DNA of 64,000 nt from Phyllobacterium trifolii. GTDB lineage: Bacteria > Pseudomonadota > Alphaproteobacteria > Rhizobiales > Rhizobiaceae. The notes below the pieces were generated by a model. It was not told the origin of the DNA. It saw only the letters and a list, made by a program, of their open reading frames with translations, and ran no database searches. Positions 46,900 through 55,100 of this stretch are shown one piece after another; the stretch's first letter is position 1, and every line of letters begins with the position of its first letter. A program made the translations under genes and the position numbers. The stretch lies in NCBI RefSeq assembly GCF_014192095.1, contig NZ_JACHXN010000004.1:124001-188000 (forward strand), read 5' to 3'.

Positions 46900-47601
46900 T
46901 CAGGCGATTTCACGCAGATCCGACGCATCCGGCTCACGCAGCACGTAGCCGCGGCCCCAGACCGTTTCGATATAGTTGATACCGCCGGATGCATTGTCGA
47001 GCTTCTTGCGCAGCTTGCAGATGAAGACATCGATGATCTTGAGTTCTGGCTCGTCCATACCGCCGTAGAGGTGGTTGAGGAACATTTCCTTGGTGAGCGT
47101 CGTACCCTTGCGGAGCGAAAGCAGCTCCAGCATCTGATATTCCTTGCCCGTCAGGTGAACGCGCTGGCCGGTGACTTCCACCGTCTTGGCATCCAGATTG
47201 ACGATAAGGTCGCCGGTGGTGATGACCGACTGGGCATGACCCTTGGAACGGCGCACGATCGCATGGATACGGGCAACCAGTTCGTCCTTATGGAAGGGCT
47301 TGGTCATATAGTCGTCCGCGCCGAAACCGAGGCCACGAACCTTGTCCTCGATGCCGGCCATGCCGGAAAGGATCAGGATCGGTGTTTTCACCTTCGACAG
47401 ACGCAGGGTCCTCAGGACTTCATAACCGGACATGTCCGGCAGGTTGAGGTCGAGGAGGATGATATCGTAGTCGTAGAGCTTGCCGAGATCGACACCCTCT
47501 TCGCCCAGATCCGTCGTATAAACATTGAAGCTTTCCGACTTGAGCATCAGTTCGATGCTCTGGGCCGTTGCACTATCGTCTTCGATTAAAAGAACCCGCA
47601 T
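46900..47601 (-). CDS. ctrA: Cell-cycle master regulator CtrA
   Basis: From the ATG at 47601 the protein is 233 residues beginning [19 protein letters not shown]. The receiver has the phosphoacceptor D51 in [10 protein letters not shown], and the OmpR-type winged helix covers about 125-230 with [14 protein letters not shown] and [27 protein letters not shown]. CtrA controls DNA replication, division, flagellar and envelope genes in alphaproteobacteria. The start has GGGG about 10 bases upstream. The C-terminus ends REIA, which differs from the Ala-Ala tail recognised by ClpXP in Caulobacter. Upstream DNA contains clustered GANTC and TTAACCAT sites. Confidence 0.96.
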   Translation of the reverse strand: MRVLLIEDDSATAQSIELMLKSESFNVYTTDLGEEGVDLGKLYDYDIILLDLNLPDMSGYEVLRTLRLSKVKTPILILSGMAGIEDKVRGLGFGADDYMTKPFHKDELVARIHAIVRRSKGHAQSVITTGDLIVNLDAKTVEVTGQRVHLTGKEYQMLELLSLRKGTTLTKEMFLNHLYGGMDEPELKIIDVFICKLRKKLDNASGGINYIETVWGRGYVLREPDASDLREIA

Positions 47602-48093
47602 ATCATTCCCCTTTTCCCGCCGCTGAAATGGGTTGCCCAAGAAACCTCGATCAGGGCAATCCCGAAGTCAGGTCGCGAAACAAGCCGTTTCCATAACGTT
47701 AAGATTGCCACCGAATGGTTAACAAAATCTAATTCCGCTTTGCAAGTGTCTTTGACTCTTGAATTAAAAATCATTGGCACCGCATTGATTCATAAGGTCA
47801 ACTTACCGGTCAAAAATCATAAGGCGCAGCATCAGGTTCTGGCCTTAAGCGATTCATTCGACTCAATAAAATCGCCGTCTAAAAACTTGCCGCACTGATT
47901 TACAGAGCTTTAAGTCTTAAGGCGTATGATTAATGCTGAACGTAAAGGAAAGGTTACCAGACAGGGCAACCTTTAAGTTTTTGTTTCATTTTTCCGAAGT
48001 GATTCGGGGTGAAACGGCGCCGGATGATCGATCGCCAGCGTTTTGGCAGGATCAGAGTACTGGCTTTTGGCAGGTGTTGAGGGGGTAGTGAGT
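47602..48093. promoter_or_regulatory. ctrA upstream regulatory region
   Basis: This 492-base gap lies between divergent ctrA and the FliJ-like gene. Five GANTC sites are present: 47754-47758, 47787-47791, 47851-47855, 47860-47864 and 48001-48005. A TTAACCAT half-site reads on the minus strand (47715-47722), with another TTAACG about 18 bases upstream (47697-47702). These are the signals expected for CcrM- and CtrA-dependent control of ctrA. Positions of transcript starts are unknown. No gene is visible. Confidence 0.6.
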
Positions 48094-48480
48094 ATGAAGT
48101 CGCATGAAGGTTTGGTTCGGCTGAAGCTCTTTCAGGTCAAGGAAAAGCGCCGTCAACTCGGCCAGCTTGATTTGATGATGGGCGAGTTCGAACGCATGGC
48201 TGCCGAATTGGACGCGCAGATACTATCCGAGGAAAAAAAGGCCGGCATCACCGACACCACGCATTTTGCCTATCCGACTTTTGCCAAGGCCGCCCGTCAG
48301 CGCCGCGACAATCTGTTTGATTCAATTCGCGACCTGAAGACCCAGAAGGATGATGCCGAAGCGGCTCTTACCGAATCGGAAGCAGAACTTGCCAAAGCTG
48401 AGGCACTTGAGCAGCGCGATGGCAAGCCGCGTGATATCGAAGACATTCCTGTCACCGACAAGCGGGCAATGATCGGATAG
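48094..48480 (+). CDS. FliJ-like coiled-coil protein next to ctrA
   Basis: The ATG at 48094 (or the GTG at 48088) opens a 128-residue helical protein, MKSHEGLVRLKLFQVKEKRR, with long charged heptad stretches through the C-terminus. It resembles the FliJ-type flagellar export chaperone that often lies next to ctrA in rhizobia. It has a GAGGGGG ribosome site 9 bases upstream of the ATG. In the window no other flagellar gene is present, so the flagellar role rests on family resemblance and the ctrA neighbourhood. Confidence 0.65.
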   Translation: MKSHEGLVRLKLFQVKEKRRQLGQLDLMMGEFERMAAELDAQILSEEKKAGITDTTHFAYPTFAKAARQRRDNLFDSIRDLKTQKDDAEAALTESEAELAKAEALEQRDGKPRDIEDIPVTDKRAMIG

Positions 48481-48534
48481 TCAGAAGACTTTTTGAGAAA
48501 TCAGCTCCTGTGGGCATAGAGTTCCCAAAAGGCC

Positions 48535-48831
48535 TTATCTCTGCTGAACGACGTCCGCCCACTCCTCGTGCCTGAGCGATTGAGCGCGCATGAATGGGCA
48601 AAGCGGAATGATCTTCCATCCGCCCGCCCGTGCATCTTCTACCGCATGCAACGCCAGGGCCTGCCCCACACCTTGGCCACGTAACGCATCCGGCACTGCC
48701 GTATGATCGATGATGATCAGATGCGGGCTGGCGCGTGAAAAAGCCATCTCGGCCTCGTGTCCCGATACCACCGCCACATAGCGTCCGCCGCTGCCCGTTT
48801 CCTGTTTATCGATACTGATTTGATCTGCCAT
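48535..48831 (-). CDS. YidJ-like GNAT acetyltransferase
   Basis: The ATG at 48831 gives 98 residues (MADQISIDKQETG). The short GNAT fold is recognisable by TAVPDALRGQGVGQALALHA, the acetyl-CoA motif, followed by WKIIPLCPFMRAQSLRHEEW. This is the COG2388 family of compact acetyltransferases without an assigned substrate. An in-frame start at 48879 would add 16 residues with no family resemblance. The gene lies beside prc on the same strand, but 51 bases separate them and no functional link is evident. Confidence 0.85.
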   Translation of the reverse strand: MADQISIDKQETGSGGRYVAVVSGHEAEMAFSRASPHLIIIDHTAVPDALRGQGVGQALALHAVEDARAGGWKIIPLCPFMRAQSLRHEEWADVVQQR

Positions 48832-48882
48832 GCTGCACCATTCGTCATGTTTAGAGCCAGCACTCAACGCTGGCACCAATAA

Positions 48883-51003
48883 TCAATTGTTCTTTGCCGA
48901 TTTTACTTTGGTAAGGTCTGCGGCATCGCTGAGAATATGCACCGTCTCATCCAAGAGAACGTCCTTTGCATCCTTCAGCGCCTTTTCGCTCGCTATGTCT
49001 GCGCTCAAGCTGCGCTCATTGGCCTGCAGTCCGTCTTCCTGAAATACAAGATCTGCCTGTGACACGGAACCCTTGCCGTCTGCTGCCTCGCGCGCCTTCA
49101 GGCGGTTGACCTGACGCTCCCTCTCGGCACGCCGTTCGGTTTCGTTGAGTGAGATAATCCGCTTGTTGCGCAAATCATCGAGCTCATTCACGTCTTCAAC
49201 GAGATCCTTGAAATCCTTGTCCGTTTTGGCGCGGGCGTCGTGACGACTCTGCAGCTCCGGCAGAACCGTTTTGATATCACCAAGGGGTTTGTAGTTCGCA
49301 GGTTTGATCTGCAGCCATGGCAGCGCATTGTCATAGCTCGACTCCCCCAGTTTCTCTTCGTCTGAGAATCCCGGCAGGACGATATCCGGCGTCACTCCGC
49401 GAAGCTGGGTGGTGCCGCCATTGATGCGGAAGAACTGCGCGACAGTCATTTTCAGCTCGCCGAATTCCGGCTTTGGATTGCGTGCTTCCTCGTCCAGATC
49501 GACCACTGTTTGCACAGTGCCCTTGCCGAAACTCGGTTCGCCAATAATGACGCCCCGGCCATAGTCTTGTATTGCAGCAGCGAAAATCTCAGAAGCCGAA
49601 GCGGAACCACGATTGATGAGCACAGCAAGCGGTCCCGTCCAGAGGGCCGTTGCGCGCTTATTGCCATTTACCCTGATCTCGCCATCTCCGTTGCGCTGCT
49701 GCAGAACTGGTCCTTTGCCTACGAAAAAGCCGGTCAGTTCGATTGCTTGCGGCAAAGAACCTCCGCCATTGTTGCGTAGATCGATGACGACGCCGTCTAC
49801 CTTTTCTTTTTCGAGTTCCGCCAACAGTTTGGCGACATCGCGGCTTGCGCTCCGGTAGTCCTTGTCACCGCGCCGCCGCGCATCGAAATCTTCATAGAAC
49901 GTGGGTAACGAGATCACGCCGATTTTGCGCGAGATATCGCCGTCCTTGACGATCTGAACGCTTTTTTTGGCCGCCTGCTTGTCCAGACTGATATTGTCTC
50001 GCACCAGGGTGACGAGGCGATGCTTGCCGTCAAGTCCCGCATCGGATGGCAAGATATCCAGCCGTACGACAGTATCCTTCTCGCCGCGTATCAGCTTTAC
50101 GACTTCGTTAACGCGGGTGCCAACAACGTCCACCAGCGTGCCATCCTTGCCCTGGGCAACGCCGACAATTCTGTCGCCCACCGCCAGCTGGCCGGACAGC
50201 TGAGCCGGCCCCCCCGGCACCAGCTCGCGTATGGTCGTATATTCGTCGCGCTCCTGCAGTACGGCGCCGATGCCGACGAGCGAGAGTTTCATCGAAATGT
50301 CGAAATCCGATGCCGCAGCAACACCCAGATAGTCGGTATGGGGTTCGATCGAGTTCGTGTAAGCGGTCATGAATGTCTGAAAGACATCGTCACTCTTGTA
50401 CTTGTAGGCCCGGGCCAGTGAGTTTCCATACCGCTTGCCAAGTGTTTCGCGTATCGTCGCCTCAGGCGTACCCGCCAGTTTCAGGCGCAGCCAATCGTTT
50501 TTCACGCGCTTGCGCCAGAGGTCCTGGCTCTCCGCCGTTGTTTTCGGCCAAGGCTCCTTGTCGCGGATGAGCGTGAACTCTTCGTTCTTACTGAAATCGA
50601 AACCAGTCTTGAGCAATTCACGCGCGTATGTAAGGCGCTCGACATAGCGCTGCTCGTAAACGTTGAAGATAGCGAACGGAATGCTCAGATCGTCGCTAAA
50701 GATGGCATCATCGATTTTGTCCCGGTTGGTCATGAATTGATCAATATCGGACTGAAGGAAAAAGAAGCGCTCCGGGTCGAGTAATTCTATGTACCGGTTC
50801 ATTATTTTTTCAGACAAGGCGTCGTCCAGCGGCACCTTCTTGTAGTGGTAGTATGTCAGCACCTGCGCGCTCAAATGCGCAGCCTTGGCCTGCTCCTCCT
50901 CTGGAGCGAGCGGTGGCGGGGAGCCGGCCTCCAGCGCCTGGGCCGAGGAAACAAAGGCCAGGAAAACAAGCAGCAGTCCGAATTTTGTACGCATAAGGTG
51001 CAT
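48883..51003 (-). CDS. prc: C-terminal (tail-specific) processing protease
   Basis: A 706-residue periplasmic protease with an N-terminal signal peptide (MRTKFGLLLVFLAFVSSAQA within the first 25 residues; an internal ATG at 50994 is an alternative). An N-terminal helical domain precedes a PDZ domain (about 245-335, GAVLQERDEYTTIRELVPGG) and the S41 domain, whose Ser-Lys dyad is seen in GSASASEIFAAA and PSFGKGTVQ. The length and order match E. coli Prc/Tsp rather than the shorter CtpA. It cleaves proteins with non-polar C-termini and affects envelope turnover. It has its own promoter space of about 214 bases. Confidence 0.92.
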   Translation of the reverse strand: MHLMRTKFGLLLVFLAFVSSAQALEAGSPPPLAPEEEQAKAAHLSAQVLTYYHYKKVPLDDALSEKIMNRYIELLDPERFFFLQSDIDQFMTNRDKIDDAIFSDDLSIPFAIFNVYEQRYVERLTYARELLKTGFDFSKNEEFTLIRDKEPWPKTTAESQDLWRKRVKNDWLRLKLAGTPEATIRETLGKRYGNSLARAYKYKSDDVFQTFMTAYTNSIEPHTDYLGVAAASDFDISMKLSLVGIGAVLQERDEYTTIRELVPGGPAQLSGQLAVGDRIVGVAQGKDGTLVDVVGTRVNEVVKLIRGEKDTVVRLDILPSDAGLDGKHRLVTLVRDNISLDKQAAKKSVQIVKDGDISRKIGVISLPTFYEDFDARRRGDKDYRSASRDVAKLLAELEKEKVDGVVIDLRNNGGGSLPQAIELTGFFVGKGPVLQQRNGDGEIRVNGNKRATALWTGPLAVLINRGSASASEIFAAAIQDYGRGVIIGEPSFGKGTVQTVVDLDEEARNPKPEFGELKMTVAQFFRINGGTTQLRGVTPDIVLPGFSDEEKLGESSYDNALPWLQIKPANYKPLGDIKTVLPELQSRHDARAKTDKDFKDLVEDVNELDDLRNKRIISLNETERRAERERQVNRLKAREAADGKGSVSQADLVFQEDGLQANERSLSADIASEKALKDAKDVLLDETVHILSDAADLTKVKSAKNN

Positions 51004-51220
51004 CAATCCAATGTTCGATCAAATCATCAAGAATCTAAATACTCTTGGTTACGGCCATCAGTTCGCCGGTACTATGTACCCTAACTATGGAGACCAGTCA
51101 TGGGAAGCGTCAATCGGGTACAAGCGAATGTGATCCGGTGTGTCTTGTCGTCGCCCATGCTTGACGGGTGCCATGCATTTCCTTCATGCGTAACTGGGTT
51201 AGCCTTGGTTCGGGATCAGC

Positions 51221-51679
51221 ATGTCGGCAAGATCGTTCATTCCCATCTTTCTCTTCATCGCCACGTTTTCGCTGGCACTGGGGATGACCATGCCGTTGAT
51301 GAATGTCAGCAGGCTGTATTTCTTCGACGAGAACCCTTCGCTCCTGGGCATAATTCGATCGCTCTGGACGGGCGGCGACTGGTTGCTGGCGTCTGTCGTC
51401 GGGCTCTTTTCGGTCATTCTTCCAGTCACAAAGCTCGCCGTCGCACAATTGGCGGCAGCTCGAGTACCCGCTGCCGCTCATGTTCTGCACCGATGGATCG
51501 GCTTCTTGTCAAAATGGTCGATGCTGGACGTATTGCTGGTCGCTCTGGTGATTTTCGGCGCAAAGACGAGCGGGCTTGCCACGGCCATCGCCCAGCCGGG
51601 ACTCTGGTTCTTCACCGCATCGGCAATTCTGTCGGCACTGGCAACGCACTTGATCGTGCGTGAAGAAACGATTGCATAA
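51221..51679 (+). CDS. PqiA-like membrane protein
   Basis: A 152-residue protein with about four membrane helices (IFLFIATFSLALGMTMPLM, then ASVVGLFSVILPVTKLAV, LDVLLVALVIFGA, TASAILSALATHL). It matches the paraquat-inducible protein A family, short type, lacking the zinc-ribbon cysteines seen in full-length PqiA. In PqiABC systems PqiA partners MCE-domain lipid carriers, but no MCE gene is near. Function in this setting is unknown. A strong terminator follows. Confidence 0.8.
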   Translation: MSARSFIPIFLFIATFSLALGMTMPLMNVSRLYFFDENPSLLGIIRSLWTGGDWLLASVVGLFSVILPVTKLAVAQLAAARVPAAAHVLHRWIGFLSKWSMLDVLLVALVIFGAKTSGLATAIAQPGLWFFTASAILSALATHLIVREETIA

Positions 51680-51682
51680 GCG

Positions 51683-51713
51683 AAGGGGCTGGCCTCGCGG
51701 CCAGCCCCTTCTA
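51683..51713. terminator. Strong hairpin terminator after the PqiA-like gene
   Basis: AAGGGGCTGGCC (51683-51694) and GGCCAGCCCCTT (51699-51710) form a perfect 12-bp stem with the loop TCGC, flanked by T/A-rich sequence. It can serve both the PqiA-like gene and the convergent sciP. Confidence 0.8.
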
Positions 51714-51728
51714 TTCATGCACCATCAT

Positions 51729-52004
51729 CTAATGACGATATTGCTGTATCCGGGTCGTTCTGAGACCAGCCAGCCCATGATCGGAGATCGAGGACTGCCA
51801 GGACAGGAACTCTTCCACCGTCAAAGTATAGCGATGGCAAGCCTCCTCAAGACTAAGAAGACCACCGCGCACAGCGGCAACCACCTCAGCCTTGCGGCGA
51901 ATAACCCAACGCCGCGTGTTCGCGGGTGGAAGATCGGCGATGGTCAGCGGGCTGCCATCCGGGCCGATTACGTATTTTACTCTCGGTCGAACAAGATCGG
52001 TCAT
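51729..52004 (-). CDS. sciP: CtrA inhibitor SciP
   Basis: The 91-residue DUF1153 protein starts MTDLVRPRVKYVIGPDGSPL at 52004; an upstream in-frame start at 52028 would add unlikely residues. The helix-turn-helix core is RRWVIRRKAEVVAAVRGG with YTLTVEEFLSW. In Caulobacter SciP binds CtrA at promoters and blocks transcription in G1. It is strongly conserved in alphaproteobacteria. Its presence about 4 kb from ctrA completes a local set of regulators. The 5' region has GAGTC and TTAAC-type sites, so it is likely under CtrA and CcrM itself. Confidence 0.93.
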   Translation of the reverse strand: MTDLVRPRVKYVIGPDGSPLTIADLPPANTRRWVIRRKAEVVAAVRGGLLSLEEACHRYTLTVEEFLSWQSSISDHGLAGLRTTRIQQYRH

Positions 52005-52453
52005 TGTACTCTCTACACTAAACTTCAAGACCTATCGCACCTGACATTACAGTCAGGGCTTTAATAATTGCCTAAACCTCGAGTCATTCTCTGGTAACTT
52101 CGGTTAATGGATCGGTCGTATTTTCGTTAAACTTTGGCCTAACTTCCAGAATTTTCGGGTTTTGACACGACCGTTACGCAAAAATCTTGTCTCAAGAAAA
52201 ATTTCTCCCAAGCCACTTCTCAGAGATCGTTTGGAAAGTCGCTGCGGCGAGGCATATGATGCGGTTTTTGGGGTCGCCCTTGCGACGAGCGCAGCGTACT
52301 ATTGTACGAGAGCACCGGAAGCGCAGAAAATCGCGTCAGATGGCCGTCGCAGTAGAGTTTCAAACGGTCTCTTATTGGCAAGTCCGGGTCGATGCCCTAT
52401 ATAGATCCGACAAAGCGCTGCGCTTATATGCCGCGACGAAAACGGATCCGCTT
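52005..52453. promoter_or_regulatory. sciP-mnmA intergenic region
   Basis: This 449-base gap holds a GAGTC methylation site (52081-52085) and two TTAAC half-sites read on the minus strand (52102-52107 TTAACC, 52125-52130 TTAACG) on the sciP side, plausible CtrA sites. The mnmA side holds a GCGTAC palindromic element. No gene is visible; a 484-codon frame that runs through is mnmA plus spurious extension. Confidence 0.5.
52258..52340. repeat. GCGTAC-type imperfect palindromic element, copy 2
   Basis: Arms around the centre GTAC-TATT-GTAC (52297-52307) share the core AGCGCAGCGTAC ... GTACGAGAGCACCGG with copy 1 at 10650-10725. The outer arms (TGCGGTTTTTGGGGTCGCCC and the complement of CGCAGAAAATCGCGTCA) match only imperfectly. 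It lies about 110 bases upstream of mnmA, so it could affect its 5' leader. Confidence 0.55.
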
Positions 52454-53641
52454 ATGACACTGAATAATCTCGATCTGCCGGGAAGACCGGAAGACACTCG
52501 TATCGTCGTTGCCATGTCTGGCGGCGTGGATTCTTCTGTTGTGGCAGGCATCCTCAAACGCCAGGGCTATGATGTTGTTGGTGTCACCTTGCAGCTCTAT
52601 GATCATGGCGCATCGACCCATCGGGCCGGTTCCTGCTGCGCCGGTCAGGATATCGAGGACGCGCGCCGCGTGTCGGAGCGCCTTGGCATTCCGCACTATG
52701 TACTCGACTACGAAGCACGCTTCCGCGAAGCCGTGATCGATCCCTTTGCCGCGAGCTATGTCAGCGGCGAGACACCGATCCCCTGCGTTTCCTGCAACCA
52801 GACCGTAAAATTCGCGGATCTGCTGCAGACCGCCCGCGATCTTGGCGCTGACGCCTTGGCGACTGGTCACTATATTCGCAGCAGTGCAAACGGAGCGCAT
52901 CGTGCCCTGTTCCGTCCTGTCGATACCGACAAGGACCAGAGCTATTTCCTTTTTGCCACCACGCAGGAACAGATCGATTATCTGCGCTTCCCGCTCGGTG
53001 GTCTGACGAAACCGGAAACCCGTGCTATCGCCGAGGAGCTTGGCCTTACTGTCGCAAACAAACAGGACAGCCAGGACATCTGCTTCGTACCGCAGGGCAA
53101 ATACTCGGACATCATTTCGAAACTGAAGCCGGAAGCGGCCAATCCCGGCGATATCGTCCATATCGATGGACGCGTCCTCGGCCGTCATGAAGGCATTGTG
53201 CACTACACAATCGGCCAGCGCCGCGGCATTGGCGTCGCCACCGGCGATCCGCTCTATGTCGTCCATCTCGATGCGGCCAATGCCCGTGTCATAGTCGGCC
53301 CACGCGAAGCGCTTGAAACCCGTAAGGTTTTCCTGCGCAACGTTAACTGGCTGGGTGACGACGCATTGGAAGATATTCCGGCAGGCGGCGTCGAGGTCTA
53401 CGCCAAGGTTCGCTCCACACGCCCGCCGCGCCCGGCCGTCCTGCATCATCAGGCAGGCGAGACATGGGTCGAACTCGTCGATGGCGAGAGCGGTATCGCA
53501 CCTGGTCAGGCCTGCGTGCTTTATTCAGACGACAGCAATACTGCCCGCGTCTTCGGCGGCGGCTTCATTGGCCGCTCCGAACGCGCCCCGCAGGCGGAAG
53601 CCATGCTGAAGCGCCTCGCCCAGCAAGGCCAGCACGCCTGA
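52454..53641 (+). CDS. mnmA: tRNA-specific 2-thiouridylase
   Basis: From the ATG at 52454 the product is 395 residues. The PP-loop SGGVDSS lies at residues 22-28; the two catalytic cysteines are C114 in [11 protein letters not shown] and C210 in [10 protein letters not shown]. The enzyme adenylates U34 of tRNA-Lys, -Glu and -Gln and inserts sulfur relayed by the persulfide chain, giving s2U in the mnm5s2U pathway. The C-terminal beta-barrel follows ([20 protein letters not shown]). A stronger upstream in-frame start would need 89 extra residues without family support. A terminator overlaps the next gene's end. Confidence 0.96.
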   Translation: MTLNNLDLPGRPEDTRIVVAMSGGVDSSVVAGILKRQGYDVVGVTLQLYDHGASTHRAGSCCAGQDIEDARRVSERLGIPHYVLDYEARFREAVIDPFAASYVSGETPIPCVSCNQTVKFADLLQTARDLGADALATGHYIRSSANGAHRALFRPVDTDKDQSYFLFATTQEQIDYLRFPLGGLTKPETRAIAEELGLTVANKQDSQDICFVPQGKYSDIISKLKPEAANPGDIVHIDGRVLGRHEGIVHYTIGQRRGIGVATGDPLYVVHLDAANARVIVGPREALETRKVFLRNVNWLGDDALEDIPAGGVEVYAKVRSTRPPRPAVLHHQAGETWVELVDGESGIAPGQACVLYSDDSNTARVFGGGFIGRSERAPQAEAMLKRLAQQGQHA

Positions 53642-53669
53642 TCAGATCAGTTCGATGTTGAAGGAAATG

Positions 53670-53690
53670 GGGGCCGTCAGGCCCCTTTTT
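53670..53690 (+). terminator. mnmA terminator
   Basis: GGGGCC (53670-53675) and GGCCCC (53680-53685) form a 6-bp stem with loop GTCA, followed by TTTTT. It lies 28 bases beyond the mnmA stop and overlaps the 3' end of the convergent aminotransferase gene. Confidence 0.85.
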
Positions 53691-54804
53691 CATGGAACTC
53701 GCGGATCGTGCCGATAATCCGGTCCTGGTCATCAGTGCTCAGATATGGATGCATGGGCAGGCACAGAATGTTCTTCGGCAATGTTTCTGAAACCGGCAAA
53801 CCGCCCGGCGCGCGCATATAATGCGCATAAGCTTCCTGCAGATGCAGCGGCTTCACATAATAAATCACCGACGGAATGCCATTTGCCTGCAGGTGCGCCT
53901 TCAATACATCGCGATTCTTCGTCTCGATCGCATATTGGGCCCAGGCCGAGCGCGAACCTTCCGGCATCAATGCCACTTTGACGACATCCTTGAGGCCATT
54001 GGCATAGCGCCTGGCTATCACCTGCCGCGCTTCCATCTCGTCTTCGAGAATGGCGAGCTTTTCGATAAGTATTGCCGCCTGGATAGTATCGAGGCGCGAA
54101 TTCAGGCCGATGCGCACATTGTCATATTGCGTTTCGCCCTTGCCGTGGAACAACACCGAACGCAGCAAATCAGCGAACGCCGCATCATTGGTGAACATGG
54201 CACCGCCATCGCCATAGCAGCCGAGCGGCTTGGCGGGATAGAAACTCGTCGCTCCCACATCGCCGAAGGCACCACACATGGCATTATCGCGCTTGCCACC
54301 GATAGATTGTGCCGCATCCTCGATGACGAAAAGGCTCTCGCGGGCCGCCACTGCAGACAGCGACGTATAGTCGGCGGCCAGCCCAAACAGATCGACGGGA
54401 ATGATCGCTTTCGGCGCAAGTCGGCCTTCCGCGCGCACAGCGTCAATAGCGGCTTCGAGCTGCTTCACATCGATGTTGTAGGTGTCGGGATCGACATCGA
54501 CAAAAACCGGCTCTGCGCCGGCCAAGGCCACCACTTCGGCAGTTGCTGCAAAGGTGAAACTCGGACAGAACACCGCATCGCCGGGACCGATCCCCTTGGC
54601 CATCAGCGGAATAAGCAGCGCGTCCGTGCCATTGGCGCAGGCGACAACGTGCTCGACACCGATATATTCGGCCAGACGTTTTTCAAACTCGGCAACTTCC
54701 GGCCCGAGAATGTATTTACCCTCACGCACAACCTTGGCGATTGCCGCGTCGAGTTTGCCGCTAATCCGTTCACGCTGCGCGCCGAGATCGATGAACTGCA
54801 TCAT
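53677..54804 (-). CDS. DegT/DnrJ/EryC1/StrS family sugar aminotransferase
   Basis: A 375-residue PLP enzyme. The cofactor region includes ANGTDALLIPLMA, VPVDLFGL-like IPVDLFGLAADY, EDAAQSIGGKRD and the PLP-binding lysine in SFYPAKPLGCYGDGG. The family installs an amino group on keto-sugar nucleotides for lipopolysaccharide or antibiotic sugars; some members act as dehydratases instead. The next gene encodes a Gfo/Idh/MocA dehydrogenase, as in the WlbA/WlbC or WbpB/WbpE pairs that make 3-amino-uronic acids. A palindromic repeat lies between. The substrate is inferred. Confidence 0.88.
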   Translation of the reverse strand: MMQFIDLGAQRERISGKLDAAIAKVVREGKYILGPEVAEFEKRLAEYIGVEHVVACANGTDALLIPLMAKGIGPGDAVFCPSFTFAATAEVVALAGAEPVFVDVDPDTYNIDVKQLEAAIDAVRAEGRLAPKAIIPVDLFGLAADYTSLSAVAARESLFVIEDAAQSIGGKRDNAMCGAFGDVGATSFYPAKPLGCYGDGGAMFTNDAAFADLLRSVLFHGKGETQYDNVRIGLNSRLDTIQAAILIEKLAILEDEMEARQVIARRYANGLKDVVKVALMPEGSRSAWAQYAIETKNRDVLKAHLQANGIPSVIYYVKPLHLQEAYAHYMRAPGGLPVSETLPKNILCLPMHPYLSTDDQDRIIGTIREFHEKGA

Positions 54805-54962
54805 TGCTCCATTATCAATGTCTCCGCGAATCTGCGCCGGGGAAACTGTTCGGCTACTCTATAGAAGGGCGGAGGGAGGTTCGCGAGAGTGCGCCATTTC
54901 AAAGTTTGTGCGGCCTTGTAACAACGCTTTACGTCGAGAGCAATGCGATTGCATATCGTTAA

Positions 54963-55086
54963 TGCGTGGTTCGACAAGCTCACCATGAGGGAGGTGTGTG
55001 TGTTGCAAAGATAATCACCACCGTTGCGAAACGTGGCTCCCTGCAATCAACCCACCTCCCTCATGGTGAGCTTGTCGAACCACGCA
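54963..55086. repeat. GTTCGACAAGCTCACC palindromic element, copy 1
   Basis: The left arm 54963-54996 (beginning TGCGTGGTTCGACAAGCTC) and the right arm 55053-55086 are exact inverse complements over 34 bases, with a 56-base centre. The 30-base core TGCGTGGTTCGACAAGCTCA... is shared with copy 2. It lies between the aminotransferase start and the dehydrogenase stop, on no gene. Confidence 0.85.
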
Positions 55087-55100
55087 CGATCTTGATGCTG

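Noticed and set aside
52424-53449. 341-codon minus-strand frame
   Set aside because: It is antisense to mnmA, whose catalytic motifs are certain.
53821-54864. 347-codon plus-strand frame
   Set aside because: It is antisense to the DegT-type aminotransferase gene, has no ribosome site or family match.
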